Shown one piece after another: positions 1 to 6,942 of a stretch of 64,000 nt of DNA. Location: the NCBI RefSeq assembly GCF_001038625.1, contig NZ_CP011803.1, forward strand, positions 5,456,001-5,520,000. Reading direction: 5' to 3'. Positions within the stretch are counted from its first letter, which is position 1, and each line of letters begins with the position of its first letter. The position numbers were made by a program, and so were the translations under genes. Under the pieces are notes generated by a model. The model had not been told where the DNA came from, searched no databases, and was given only the letters and a program-made list of their open reading frames with translations. The stretch is from Clostridium carboxidivorans P7 (GTDB taxonomy: Bacteria > Bacillota > Clostridia > Clostridiales > Clostridiaceae).

Positions 1-2
1 AA

Positions 3-248
3 GCAAAGTCATTCAGTGATTATATAATATGGGGGAGTGCTTTTATCCCCAATATAATAATGAACTTATTAAAAAATGGCAGGCTGCAAAAGGATGATGC
101 CCATTCAAAAGAAGTTTGGGAGAGGCATGGTAAACATGACACGTACATGACAATGGATGAGATAAAAGCATTAGCACAAAAACATATCCATACAGCAAAA
201 GTTAAACGTAAACTTTTCTGGAGATATTCATTAGTATGGCAAAAATAG
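3..248 (+). CDS. Class I SAM-dependent methyltransferase, C-terminal part (gene starts before window)
   Basis: The frame ending at the TAG at 246-248 stays open to the left edge, so the ATG at 60 is internal and about 81 C-terminal residues are visible. The tail has the run HGKHDTYMTMDEIKALAQ and the ending LFWRYSLVWQK, which I recognise from clostridial class I SAM-dependent methyltransferases. The SAM-binding motifs would lie upstream, outside the window, so the substrate cannot be inferred. No ribosome-binding site precedes the ATG at 60, which supports a longer gene. Family assignment rests on the tail only and is moderately sure. Confidence 0.6.
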   Translation, partial: AKSFSDYIIWGSAFIPNIIMNLLKNGRLQKDDAHSKEVWERHGKHDTYMTMDEIKALAQKHIHTAKVKRKLFWRYSLVWQK

Positions 249-318
249 TTGTAATCTGAAAATTGATTAAGTTGGAATGTTCTTGTTTAATCAAACAACT
301 GAAGAAATTAACTATTTG

Positions 319-390
319 CAAAAACACTGTATTATTCAAAGATAAAGTGTATCTATTGAGAATTTAAAATGGATACGCTTTATTTTTTAT
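319..390 (+). terminator. Half copy of the dispersed ACACTGTATTATTCAA hairpin followed by a complete U-tract hairpin
   Basis: Positions 319-340 carry only the left arm of the repeat hairpin family seen intact at 13.48, 16.15, 20.18 and 23.64 kb. A different hairpin follows directly: AAAGTGTATCT (344-354) pairs with GGATACGCTTT (371-381), ending in a T-rich run. It should end transcription of the methyltransferase. The same second hairpin recurs at 6813-6858. Confidence 0.6.
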
Positions 391-402
391 TGCAATAAAG
401 TA

Positions 403-461
403 AAGTTTGATATTTGTAAACTATGTTATAATTTAGTAAAAGATAAGTAGTAATTTGTAGG
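403..461 (+). promoter_or_regulatory. Repeated promoter/leader module, copy 1
   Basis: A TATAAT at 427-432 is followed by TTAGTAAAAGATAAGTAGTAA. The same block, including the preceding AGTTTGATATTTGTAA, recurs at 5590-5640 and 6875-6925, and the TATAAT-to-GTAA part recurs exactly at 30455-30481. No good -35 box sits 17 bp upstream of TATAAT, so the promoter reading is inferred from position and recurrence. Confidence 0.5.
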
Positions 462-582
462 TAAATTTTATGGCAGGATAAAAATAATTAATCTTTTCAA
501 GAAATAAATAAGAAAGGACTTATGCTCACATTTTAAAATTTACACTAGTGTTTAAGCACAGGCAAAATTACAATTTAAGTTT
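449..582 (+). mobile_element. 134-bp insertion, remnant of a cassette
   Basis: Aligning the leaders of the duplicated GNAT genes gives an offset of 5187 at TATAAT (427 versus 5614) but 5053 from AGTAAT onward (583 versus 5636). This copy therefore carries 134 extra bases, which start and end inside the same repeat sequence (AGTAATTTGTAGG and AGTAATATTTGTAGAGG). The insert holds only a four-codon ORF (ATG at 470, stop at 479) and ends with a CAATTTAAGTTTAGTAAT element. It reads as an emptied unit of the array. Confidence 0.55.
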
Positions 583-597
583 AGTAATATTTGTAGA
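566..597 (+). repeat. Array spacer element R0
   Basis: A copy of the recurring spacer: CAATTTAAGTTTAGTAAT, then ATTTGTAGAGGTGAT leading into the ATG at 607. Its right end supplies the ribosome-binding site GAGGTGAT. Confidence 0.55.
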
Positions 598-606
598 GGT
601 GATCTT

Positions 607-1068
607 ATGGTGTATAGAAAAACTACTTTAGAGGATTGTAGAGCTGTTTATGATCTAATATGTAATATGGAAAATAAGAAACTTCCATATGACAAATTTG
701 AAAAAATCTATCATAATCAAATTAATGACTTCAATTATTATTGCCTTGTCTGCGAACATGAGGATATGGTAATTGGTGCTTTGAACATGCGATTTGAAGA
801 TCAACTGCATCATTCAGAGAGGATAGCCGAAATTCTTGAATTTGCAGTTGCCACTGCATATAGAAACATGGGAATAGGAAAAGAAATGCTTTCTCAAAGT
901 TGTCAGATTGCAAAAGATAACGGCTGTTCACAAATCGAAGTGGACTGCAATCAACTGCGCAAGGATACACATCGTTTTTATATTAGAGAAGGTATGCATA
1001 ACTTTCATTTCAAGTTTTCAAAGCAGTTAATTGGTGATAATGTACAGGAAAATGCTTTATGCAGATAA
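607..1068 (+). CDS. GNAT family N-acetyltransferase, copy 1 of a duplicated pair
   Basis: A 153-residue single-domain GNAT fold enzyme, which transfers an acetyl group from acetyl-CoA to an unknown amine. The acetyl-CoA loop is visible as YRNMGIGKEML near residues 80-90, after a beta strand ILEFAVAT, and the C-terminal part has HRFYIREGMHNFHFKF. The start ATGGTG follows the ribosome-binding site GAGGTGAT. It is nearly identical to the protein at 5660-6121. The next gene, also a GNAT, begins 53 bp downstream beyond a spacer element. Substrate unknown; a role in antibiotic or metabolite modification is only a guess. Confidence 0.85.
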   Translation: MVYRKTTLEDCRAVYDLICNMENKKLPYDKFEKIYHNQINDFNYYCLVCEHEDMVIGALNMRFEDQLHHSERIAEILEFAVATAYRNMGIGKEMLSQSCQIAKDNGCSQIEVDCNQLRKDTHRFYIREGMHNFHFKFSKQLIGDNVQENALCR

Positions 1069-1110
1069 ATTCCAATTTAAAGTTAAGTAATGTAAAGAGT
1101 AAATTTATGA
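1068..1110 (+). repeat. Array spacer element R1
   Basis: Reads AAATTCCAATTTAAAGTTAA, then GTAATGTAAAGAGTAAATTT. It starts at the last base of the upstream stop codon and runs into the ribosome-binding site of the next gene. Near-identical to R6. Confidence 0.75.
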
Positions 1111-1120
1111 GGTGATGAAT

Positions 1121-1654
1121 ATGAAACTTACATTGGTTCCACTTAAATCAGAAAACATTGCAGTGTTTAAACGAGACATGCAAGAGGCATTTCAATATGG
1201 ATATGAAACAGAATGTGGTCCATCCGATGAATTAATTTTGCCAGAAAAAGACATAGATGATTCGCTCAATGCCAATGGTGCTGAAGCGTATCAGGCAATT
1301 ATTAACGGTGAGGTTTCTGGTGGAACAGTCATAAATGTTGATAAGGAAACACATCATAATCATTTAGATTTTCTTTTTATTAAAGTTGGTTGTCAAGGAA
1401 CTGGCGTTGGACAGGCATTTTGGAAGGCAATAGAAAATTTACACCCTGAAACAAAGGTATGGGAAACATGTACACCATATTTTGAAAAAAGGAACATTCA
1501 TTTTTATGTCAATAAATGTGGTTTTCACATTGTTGAGTTTTACAACCCACTCCACCGAGATCCCAATATGCCAGAGACTGTAGGCGGAATGCCAGCTGAT
1601 GAAGGTGATTATTTTTTTAGATTTGAAAAAAATATGAACATAACGCTTCTATAA
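1121..1654 (+). CDS. GNAT family N-acetyltransferase, second gene of duplicated pair, copy 1
   Basis: A 177-residue GNAT-type acetyltransferase. The acetyl-CoA loop appears as GCQGTGVGQAFW around residue 100, and the C-terminal part has HFYVNKCGFHIVEF, the usual helix-strand ending of the fold. The frame opens with GTG at 1112, but that codon lies inside the ribosome-binding site GAGGTGAT, so I start at the ATG at 1121. It follows the first GNAT by one spacer element, so both could be on one transcript. A near-identical copy lies at 6174-6707. The substrate is unknown. Confidence 0.82.
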   Translation: MKLTLVPLKSENIAVFKRDMQEAFQYGYETECGPSDELILPEKDIDDSLNANGAEAYQAIINGEVSGGTVINVDKETHHNHLDFLFIKVGCQGTGVGQAFWKAIENLHPETKVWETCTPYFEKRNIHFYVNKCGFHIVEFYNPLHRDPNMPETVGGMPADEGDYFFRFEKNMNITLL

Positions 1655-1686
1655 TTTAAGTTTGAGTAATGTAAGTAATTTAAGGA
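1651..1686 (+). repeat. Array spacer element R2
   Basis: A shorter copy, ATAATTTAAGTTTGAGTAAT then GTAAGTAATTTAAGGAG, which overlaps the upstream stop codon and ends in the next ribosome-binding site. Confidence 0.6.
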
Positions 1687-1695
1687 GATCATTTA

Positions 1696-2247
1696 ATGGA
1701 AAAAGTATATGAAACTGAAAGACTTATGTTAAATGTATTAACCAAGTCCTATGCGGAATTGGTTATAGATTATTATTTAAGAAATAAGTCTTTTTTAGAA
1801 GATTGGGAAGCAGTGAAGAGTGAAGAATTTTATACAAAGCAATATCAGCAAGAACAATTAGACAATGAGTTATCAAATATAAAAAATAAAAGGTCTTTCA
1901 GGTTATGGGTTTTCAAAAAGGAAGACAGTAATAGAATAATAGGTTCTGTTGGCTTTAATAACATTGTATGGGGAGCATTTCTATCTTGTCATCTTGGTTA
2001 CAAATTAGACAAAGATGAAATCAATAAAGGTTATATAACCGAGGCAATTCAAAAGGGAATTGAAGTTATGTTTAATGAATTTGGATTACATAGAATTGAA
2101 GCTAATATTATGCCTAAAAATAAACGCTCATTAAGGGTAGTTGAGAAATTAGGATTTTATAAGGAAGGTTTAGCATATAAATATTTAAAAATAAATGATA
2201 AATGGGAAGACCATATACACATGGTTTTATTAAACGATAATGTATAG
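1696..2247 (+). CDS. GNAT acetyltransferase, RimJ/RimL type
   Basis: A 183-residue protein with the typical opening of ribosomal-protein-type acetyltransferases, YETERLMLNVLT, the central strand IIGSVGFNNIV, and the acetyl-CoA/C-terminal segments GYITEAIQKGIEVMF and NKRSLRVVEKLGFYKEG. Enzymes of this type acetylate N-terminal amines of ribosomal proteins or small molecules; the substrate here is unknown. AAGGAGATC sits before the ATG. It is a single-gene unit following spacer R2. Confidence 0.88.
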   Translation: MEKVYETERLMLNVLTKSYAELVIDYYLRNKSFLEDWEAVKSEEFYTKQYQQEQLDNELSNIKNKRSFRLWVFKKEDSNRIIGSVGFNNIVWGAFLSCHLGYKLDKDEINKGYITEAIQKGIEVMFNEFGLHRIEANIMPKNKRSLRVVEKLGFYKEGLAYKYLKINDKWEDHIHMVLLNDNV

Positions 2248-2374
2248 CAAAGATTCTTCGCATTATTCTTTTTAAGTGTCACATTAGTAAATAATAAATT
2301 ACCAAGGATAATTTATCGTGAATGATTGCAATGTTACTTAATGTTTTATGCATACGGAAGCGAGGTTGTGTAAG

Positions 2375-3187
2375 GTGAATGGTAGAAAGTTAAAGACAAG
2401 AAGGGGTACTGTTTATTATTGGATTAGTCGCAACAAAAATCCAAACACAAAATGTATTGTTTTTACGCATGGGGTAACCGCCGACCACTCCATGTTTGAA
2501 AAACAGGTGGAATACTTTAAACAAGAATATACAGTAATTACATGGGATGTTCCTCTTCATGGTCTTTCACGCCCATATTCAAATTTTACATATGAGAATT
2601 GTGCACATGATTTGATGAGAATATTGGATCAAGAAAAAATTGATAAGGTAATATTGGTCGGTATGTCTATGGGTGGTTATCCTAGTCAGGAGTTCGCATT
2701 TCATTATGCTGAAAAAGTAGAAGGTTTTATAGCACTTGATACCACACCTTTTGGCATTAGTTATTACTCAGGATTAGATATTTGGTTGTTAAAATATGTT
2801 GATTTAATAGCAAAATGTTTTTCGGCAAATGCTTTGCGAAAAAGCATGGCAAAATCTGTTTCCAAGACGAAGTATTCATATGACAAGATGATAGAAATGC
2901 TTGCAACATTTACAAAATCCGAAATCATTGAACAAATGGATATTGCTTATGGTACCTTTATAAAGGAAAATAAAGATGTTAGCTTTTCTTTTCCAGTACT
3001 GATTTTGCTTGGTGAATTCGATAGAATTGGAAAAGTAAATCAATATTGTAAAGCATGGTCAAAGAAAGAGGGATATCCACTTCATATAATAAGCAATGCA
3101 TCACATTTTTCAAACGGAGACAATCCAGAACAGGTAAATTCTGAGATACAGGAATTTATAAATGGATTAAGCAAGTATAATGTGTAG
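2375..3187 (+). CDS. Alpha/beta hydrolase
   Basis: A soluble alpha/beta-hydrolase fold protein of about 270 residues. The oxyanion segment is FTHGVTADHSMF, the nucleophile elbow is GMSMGG (Ser), the acid is probably the Asp in LLGEFDRIG, and the catalytic His lies in SNASHFSNGDNP. This is a complete triad. The frame opens at ATG 2348, but no ribosome-binding site precedes it. GCGAGG at 2359-2364 fits the GTG at 2375 better, though the longer form cannot be excluded. No array spacer is obvious before it; one (R3) follows it. The substrate is unknown; esterase or lactonase are possible. Confidence 0.85.
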   Translation: MNGRKLKTRRGTVYYWISRNKNPNTKCIVFTHGVTADHSMFEKQVEYFKQEYTVITWDVPLHGLSRPYSNFTYENCAHDLMRILDQEKIDKVILVGMSMGGYPSQEFAFHYAEKVEGFIALDTTPFGISYYSGLDIWLLKYVDLIAKCFSANALRKSMAKSVSKTKYSYDKMIEMLATFTKSEIIEQMDIAYGTFIKENKDVSFSFPVLILLGEFDRIGKVNQYCKAWSKKEGYPLHIISNASHFSNGDNPEQVNSEIQEFINGLSKYNV

Positions 3188-3194
3188 AACTGAT

Positions 3195-3236
3195 AAGTTC
3201 CAATTTAAGATTGAGTAATGTAAATAGGAATTTATG
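3195..3236 (+). repeat. Array spacer element R3
   Basis: AAGTTCCAATTTAAGATTGA, then GTAATGTAAATAGGAATTTA, directly after the hydrolase gene and before a truncated GNAT start. Confidence 0.7.
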
Positions 3237-3249
3237 GATGAGATTAAAT

Positions 3250-3324
3250 ATGGATAGTGTATATGTAAGTTGCCCCGAATTTGAAAATAAACGGTTCAAT
3301 TTAAGATTAGTTGATTGGTCATGA
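3250..3324 (+). pseudogene. Truncated GNAT acetyltransferase remnant
   Basis: An ATG at 3250 opens 24 codons ending at TGA 3322-3324. The peptide includes FENKRFNLRLVDWS, which resembles the opening of a RimJ/RimL-like GNAT protein. Nothing recognisable follows before the next spacer at 3361. It looks like a unit of the array that lost most of its gene while both bordering spacers remained. The family call rests on a short match. Confidence 0.5.
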
Positions 3325-3360
3325 TGGGACGGAATATTCATCATATTATTTTAAAAAGAG

Positions 3361-3404
3361 GTAAATTCCAATTTAACATTGAGTATTACAAATAGTAATT
3401 TGTT
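3361..3404 (+). repeat. Array spacer element R4
   Basis: TAAATTCCAATTTAACATTG, then AGTATTACAAATAGTAATTTG. Contains ACAAAT-AGTA-ATTTGT, a short inverted repeat. Confidence 0.75.
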
Positions 3405-3422
3405 TAAAAAGGGGGAAATGAA

Positions 3423-4133
3423 GTGACTGAACTAATAACGTTACAATTATTGTTTGAAATGGGAGAAATGAAATTTTATATTTATCCAGTTGTAATTAAA
3501 AACAATGATGATTTAATTTTAATTGACACAGGATTTCCTATGTTTTTGCCAATAATAGAAAAAGCTTTTGAGAAAAAAGGGTTAGATATCAGAAATCTTC
3601 AACAAGTTATTTTAACTCACCACGACCATGACCATATGGGAGCAGTAAAGGAACTTGTAAAAAAATATCCTTCTGTAAAGGTGAAGTGTTCTGCAGAGCA
3701 AATTCCATATATTTTAGGAAAAAAGAAATCACTTCGGTTAGAACAGGCAGAAAAATTAGGGGCAGAGGCTGGATTTATACAAATGATAAAAAGTGTAGAG
3801 CATTTGGATTCTGCTTTAGCAGTAACAGATAATGAAATTATCTGTAATGGAGTAAAAGTTATTGAAACATCAGGGCATATGCCAGGACATATTTCTATTT
3901 ATATTGAACCAATGAAAACCTTAATAAGTGGAGACATGTTAATTTTAGAAGATGGTGTATTAGGTATTGCTGATGAACAATTTGTGTTAGATAAAGTGGC
4001 AGAAATAAATTCACTAAAGAAAATTGTTAATCTGGATATTGAAAAAATTATATGTTTCCATGGTGGAGAGTATAAAAGCAATAATTTAAAAGAAGATTTG
4101 AAAAAAATTATTGCAAAGGGGTATAAAAGCTAA
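3423..4133 (+). CDS. Metallo-beta-lactamase-fold hydrolase
   Basis: A 236-residue MBL-fold protein. The metal-binding motif is LTHHDHDHMGA (residues about 63-73), of the HHDxDH subtype. Other ligands are the His in ETSGHMPGHISIY, the Asp in LISGDMLIL, and the His in IICFHGGEY near the C-terminus. Members hydrolyse thioesters, lactones or related bonds; the substrate is unknown. The GTG start follows GGGGG at suitable spacing, whereas the nearby ATG at 3418 runs into a stop. It is a single-gene unit between spacers R4 and R5. Confidence 0.88.
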   Translation: MTELITLQLLFEMGEMKFYIYPVVIKNNDDLILIDTGFPMFLPIIEKAFEKKGLDIRNLQQVILTHHDHDHMGAVKELVKKYPSVKVKCSAEQIPYILGKKKSLRLEQAEKLGAEAGFIQMIKSVEHLDSALAVTDNEIICNGVKVIETSGHMPGHISIYIEPMKTLISGDMLILEDGVLGIADEQFVLDKVAEINSLKKIVNLDIEKIICFHGGEYKSNNLKEDLKKIIAKGYKS

Positions 4134-4137
4134 GCAA

Positions 4138-4181
4138 TAAATTCCAATTTAAAGTTAAGTATTACAAATAGTAATTTGTAG
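4138..4181 (+). repeat. Array spacer element R5
   Basis: The closest copy to consensus: TAAATTCCAATTTAAAGTTA, then AGTATTACAAATAGTAATTTG. It has 7-bp arms TACAAAT and ATTTGTA around AGTA. Confidence 0.78.
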
Positions 4182-4260
4182 AACAACTAAACAGAGATTT
4201 AAGGCAACTAAGGGATAGGACAATAAGGCATAATTTACATTATATATTTAGGAGGATAAT

Positions 4261-4529
4261 ATGTTTCCAAGTAGGGAAATGGCTGAAAAGGAATTGGAAA
4301 TAGCAGGACAATTAAACCATGGACTATGGACAGAACATTCTATCAATGTAGGGGTATCGGCTCAAATAATTGCTGAAAAATGTACTAATCTTAACCCAGA
4401 CAAAGCATATGCGTTAGGACTTCTTCATGATATAGGTAGAAGATATGGTATAAGTGCAAGAAGACATGTTCTATATATGATATTCTTCCCAATATAAAAG
4501 AGACTACATTTATAGATGTACCACTGTAG
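4261..4529 (+). pseudogene. HD-domain hydrolase, disrupted by internal deletion and frameshift
   Basis: The first 66 or so codons encode the start of an HD-family hydrolase: HSINVGVSAQIIAEKC, then LLHDIGRRYG, which contains the HD dyad. The frame then goes wrong at RRHV and stops at 4495-4497. In another frame, the bases just before and after that stop read SIYDILPNIKETTFIDVPL, which looks like the normal C-terminus of the same family. An internal deletion with a frameshift is the simplest explanation. It has a good ribosome-binding site (AGGAGGATAAT) and follows spacer R5. Confidence 0.7.
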
Positions 4530-4572
4530 AAATATTTCGTAGTAAATTATTAGATTTTTGGAGGATTATAAT

Positions 4573-4860
4573 ATGAATAATTTAAATGAAGACAAAGAAT
4601 TATTGGAAAAGATATATTCTGAACTTGAGAGTGGTAAAACATTAACAGAAGAAAGAAAAGAAGAATTGATACAGATAATTGATAGTTCAGAGGATAGACT
4701 TAATAATGATGTAACAAAAAAGAATACACTTATTGAAACAAAGAATAAGTTAAAAAGTATAGATATTGGTAAAGATGAAATTAATATAAAGAAAGTTATT
4801 CTTGATTCAATAAAAGGAGTAATAAATCTGTTAACATCCTTTCCTTGGATTCAACTATAA
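4573..4860 (+). CDS. Small hypothetical protein
   Basis: A 95-residue charged protein with no recognised family. It is rich in Glu, Lys and Asn, probably helical (KELLEKIYSELESGKTLTEE), and ends in a hydrophobic tail VINLLTSFPWIQL. The frame also opens at TTG 4558, but GGAGGATT lies just after that codon and serves the ATG at 4573. It sits between the broken HD gene and a small membrane protein. Nothing indicates a function. Confidence 0.6.
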   Translation: MNNLNEDKELLEKIYSELESGKTLTEERKEELIQIIDSSEDRLNNDVTKKNTLIETKNKLKSIDIGKDEINIKKVILDSIKGVINLLTSFPWIQL

Positions 4861-5047
4861 GATTGAGAACTCAAAATAAAAGCTCTCTTAATTTTTTAAA
4901 TTAAAACTAATATTTTTACATAGTGTGGAGGATGTAACTTGTAGAAAGTTTTACAAAAATTATATATAATTATAAAATAAGTTTTTAATATCCAATAAAA
5001 TCAAATTGTTTTATTTTTTAACATCATATATGAAGAGAGGGATATGT

Positions 5048-5416
5048 ATGGATAAAAGTAGACCTTTAGGAATGACACTAATAGGATATTGCTGTATTTT
5101 CAATGCAATTGTAACAATGTTAATGCCATTTAATACTGTTATGGAGCTATTTGGATTACAAAGTGTTCCAGAAAACTTAGTAAAAATATTAGTATCAATT
5201 ACTATTTTTATAATTGCATATGGATACTTAAGTTTAAAAAAATGGAGTTATTGGCTTATGATAGCTTATAATGTATACTTTTTAACAGTAAATATTTTAG
5301 CATATCAACAATACCAAAATCAGCAATTTTGTGTAAGTGTTATATTTTCAATTATTGCATTGTCATATATTTTAATGAAAAAAAGATGCTTTTATAATAG
5401 AAGACTTTCCTTTTAA
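5048..5416 (+). CDS. Small integral membrane protein
   Basis: A 122-residue protein with about four predicted membrane segments: GMTLIGYCCIFNAIVTML, a stretch around ILVSITIFIIAYGYL, WLMIAYNVYFLTVNILAY, and VSVIFSIIALSYILM. The C-terminus is basic. The frame opens at 5006, but GAGAGGG at 5035-5041 precedes the ATG at 5048. No family is recognised. A copy of the dispersed hairpin lies 55 bp after its stop and probably ends the transcript. Confidence 0.65.
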   Translation: MDKSRPLGMTLIGYCCIFNAIVTMLMPFNTVMELFGLQSVPENLVKILVSITIFIIAYGYLSLKKWSYWLMIAYNVYFLTVNILAYQQYQNQQFCVSVIFSIIALSYILMKKRCFYNRRLSF

Positions 5417-5470
5417 ATTATGTCATAATTTTTTATTTAACAGAGCAATTGAAAACAGAAAAATTAATTC

Positions 5471-5509
5471 GACACCATATTATTCAAGCTTGAATTGTAT
5501 GGTGTTTTT
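5471..5509 (+). terminator. Dispersed hairpin family, copy at 5.47 kb
   Basis: GACACCATATTATTCAAG pairs with CTTGAATTGTATGGTGT and is followed by TTTTTC. It terminates the membrane protein transcript. Confidence 0.75.
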
Positions 5510-5589
5510 CATTGTATTACAAATATACAACATAACTATTAATATTGAAAATAAAAACGATACACTTTATTTTTTATTGTAATAAAGTA

Positions 5590-5650
5590 AAGTTTGATAT
5601 TTGTAAACTATGTTATAATTTAGTAAAACGCAAGTAGTAATATTTGTAGA
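5590..5650 (+). promoter_or_regulatory. Repeated promoter/leader module, copy 2
   Basis: TATAAT at 5614-5619 within the same block as 403-461, but without the 134-bp insert. The leader goes straight into AGTAATATTTGTAGAGG and the GNAT start. Before it lies the right half of the AAAGTGTATC hairpin. Confidence 0.5.
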
Positions 5651-5659
5651 GGTGATTTT

Positions 5660-6121
5660 ATGGTGTATAGGAAAAGTACTTTAGAGGATTGTAGAGCCGT
5701 TTATGATCTGATATGTGACATGGAAAATAAGAAACTTCCATATGACAAATTTGAAAAAATCTATCATAATCAAATTAATGACTTAAATTATTATTGCCTT
5801 GTCTTGGAACATGATGATATGGTAATTGGTGCTTTGAACATGCGATTTGAAGATCAACTACATCACTCAGAGAGGATAGCCGAAATTCTTGAATTTGCAG
5901 TTGCCACTACATATAGAAACATGGGAATTGGCAAAGAAATGCTTTCTCAAAGTTGCCAGATTGCAAAAGATAACGGCTGTTCACAAATCGAAGTGGACTG
6001 CAATCAACTGCGCAAGGATACACATCGTTTTTATATTAGAGAAGGTATGCATAACTTTCATTTCAAATTTTCAAAGCAGTTAATTGGTGATAATGTACAG
6101 GAAAATGCTTTAGGTAGATAA
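5660..6121 (+). CDS. GNAT family N-acetyltransferase, copy 2
   Basis: A 153-residue GNAT enzyme nearly identical to the product of 607-1068. Changes include TT for KT near residue 6, a Cys-to-Leu and Glu-to-Asp pair in the loop LEHDDM, and LGR instead of LCR at the C-terminus. The acetyl-CoA motif YRNMGIGKEML is unchanged. It has its own promoter module and GAGGTGAT ribosome-binding site. Keeping both copies intact suggests selection, possibly for gene dose, but the event may also be recent. Substrate unknown. Confidence 0.85.
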   Translation: MVYRKSTLEDCRAVYDLICDMENKKLPYDKFEKIYHNQINDLNYYCLVLEHDDMVIGALNMRFEDQLHHSERIAEILEFAVATTYRNMGIGKEMLSQSCQIAKDNGCSQIEVDCNQLRKDTHRFYIREGMHNFHFKFSKQLIGDNVQENALGR

Positions 6122-6163
6122 ATTCCAATTTAAAGTTAAGTAATGTAAATAGTAAATTTATGA
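6119..6163 (+). repeat. Array spacer element R6
   Basis: The duplicate of R1, with AAATAG where R1 has AAAGAG. Confidence 0.75.
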
Positions 6164-6173
6164 GGTGATGAAT

Positions 6174-6707
6174 ATGAAAATTACATTGGTTCCACTTAAA
6201 TCAGAAAACATTGCAGTGTTTAAACGAGACATGCAAGAGGCATTTCAATATGGATATGAAACGGAATGTGGGCCATCCGATGAATTAATTTTGCCAGAAG
6301 AAGACATAGATGATTCACTCAATGCCAATGGTGCTGAAGCGTATCAGGCAATTATTAACGGTGAGGTTTCTGGTGGAACAGTCATAAATGTTGATAAGGA
6401 AACACATCATAATCATTTGGATTTTCTTTTTATTAAAGTTGGTTGTCAAGGAACTGGTGTTGGACAGGCACTTTGGAAGGCAATAGAAAATTTACATCCT
6501 GAAACAAAGGTATGGGAAACATGTACGCCATATTTTGAAAAGAGGAACATTCATTTCTATGTCAATAAATGTGGCTTTCACATTGTTGAGTTTTATAACC
6601 CACTCCACAGAGATCCAAATATGCCAGAAACCGTAGGCGGAATGCCAGCTGATGAAGGTGATTATTTCTTTAGATTTGAAAAAAATATGAACGGAACACT
6701 TATATAA
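6174..6707 (+). CDS. GNAT family N-acetyltransferase, second gene of duplicated pair, copy 2
   Basis: A 177-residue GNAT enzyme nearly identical to the product of 1121-1654. It has EEDI for EKDI and QALW for QAFW in the acetyl-CoA loop GCQGTGVGQALW. ATG at 6174 is chosen because the upstream in-frame GTG at 6165 lies within the ribosome-binding site GAGGTGAT. After its stop the sequence diverges from copy 1 and a separate hairpin ends the unit at 6757-6787. Confidence 0.82.
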   Translation: MKITLVPLKSENIAVFKRDMQEAFQYGYETECGPSDELILPEEDIDDSLNANGAEAYQAIINGEVSGGTVINVDKETHHNHLDFLFIKVGCQGTGVGQALWKAIENLHPETKVWETCTPYFEKRNIHFYVNKCGFHIVEFYNPLHRDPNMPETVGGMPADEGDYFFRFEKNMNGTLI

Positions 6708-6756
6708 CATAATTTTAGATTCAGTTGTGCCATATCTTTCTTTTCAGACGAATCAC

Positions 6757-6858
6757 GGACTTACTGATGAGTAGTAAGTCCATTTTTGCTAAGCTTATAA
6801 TAATGGTAAAGGTAAAGTGTATCTATTGAGAATTTAAGATAGACACACTTTATTTTTG
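6757..6858 (+). terminator. Two consecutive hairpins after the second GNAT pair
   Basis: GGACTTACT (6757-6765) pairs with AGTAAGTCC (6773-6781) and is followed by ATTTTTG. A second hairpin, AAAGTGTATCT with AGATAGACACACTTT, ends in TATTTTTG and matches the hairpin at 344-390. Confidence 0.65.
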
Positions 6859-6867
6859 TTTATAATA

Positions 6868-6925
6868 AAGTAAAGTTTGATATTTGTAAGTATGTTATAA
6901 TTTAGTAAAAGATAAATTAGTAATT
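6868..6925 (+). promoter_or_regulatory. Repeated promoter/leader module, copy 3
   Basis: TATAAT at 6896-6901 followed by TTAGTAAAAGATAAATTAGTAA. The same hairpin-plus-promoter arrangement as at 344-461. Confidence 0.5.
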
Positions 6926-6942
6926 TGAAGGAAGATATGAAT

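Larger units (their letters stand above)
583..1654 (+). repeat. 1,072-bp segmental duplication, copy 1 (two GNAT genes)
   Basis: This segment aligns without gaps to 5636-6707 at a constant offset of 5053, covering the leader, both GNAT genes and the spacer between them. Similarity stops at the stop codon of the second gene. The proteins differ at only a few residues, so the duplication is recent or kept similar by conversion. Confidence 0.9.
5636..6707 (+). repeat. 1,072-bp segmental duplication, copy 2
   Basis: The ungapped counterpart of 583-1654. Differences are scattered base substitutions. Both reading frames are intact in both copies. Confidence 0.9.

Noticed and set aside
3294-3315. 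A further spacer copy (TTCAATTTAAGATTAG)
   Set aside because: It is in frame as RFNLRL in the GNAT remnant, a coding match rather than a spacer.
4558-4572. TTG start for the 95-residue hypothetical protein
   Set aside because: The ribosome-binding site GGAGGA lies after this codon, so it cannot serve it; the ATG at 4573 fits.
6757-6787. Hammerhead-ribozyme-like CTGATGAG
   Set aside because: The sequence is the loop of a plain terminator stem and lacks the GAAA core and three-stem layout.
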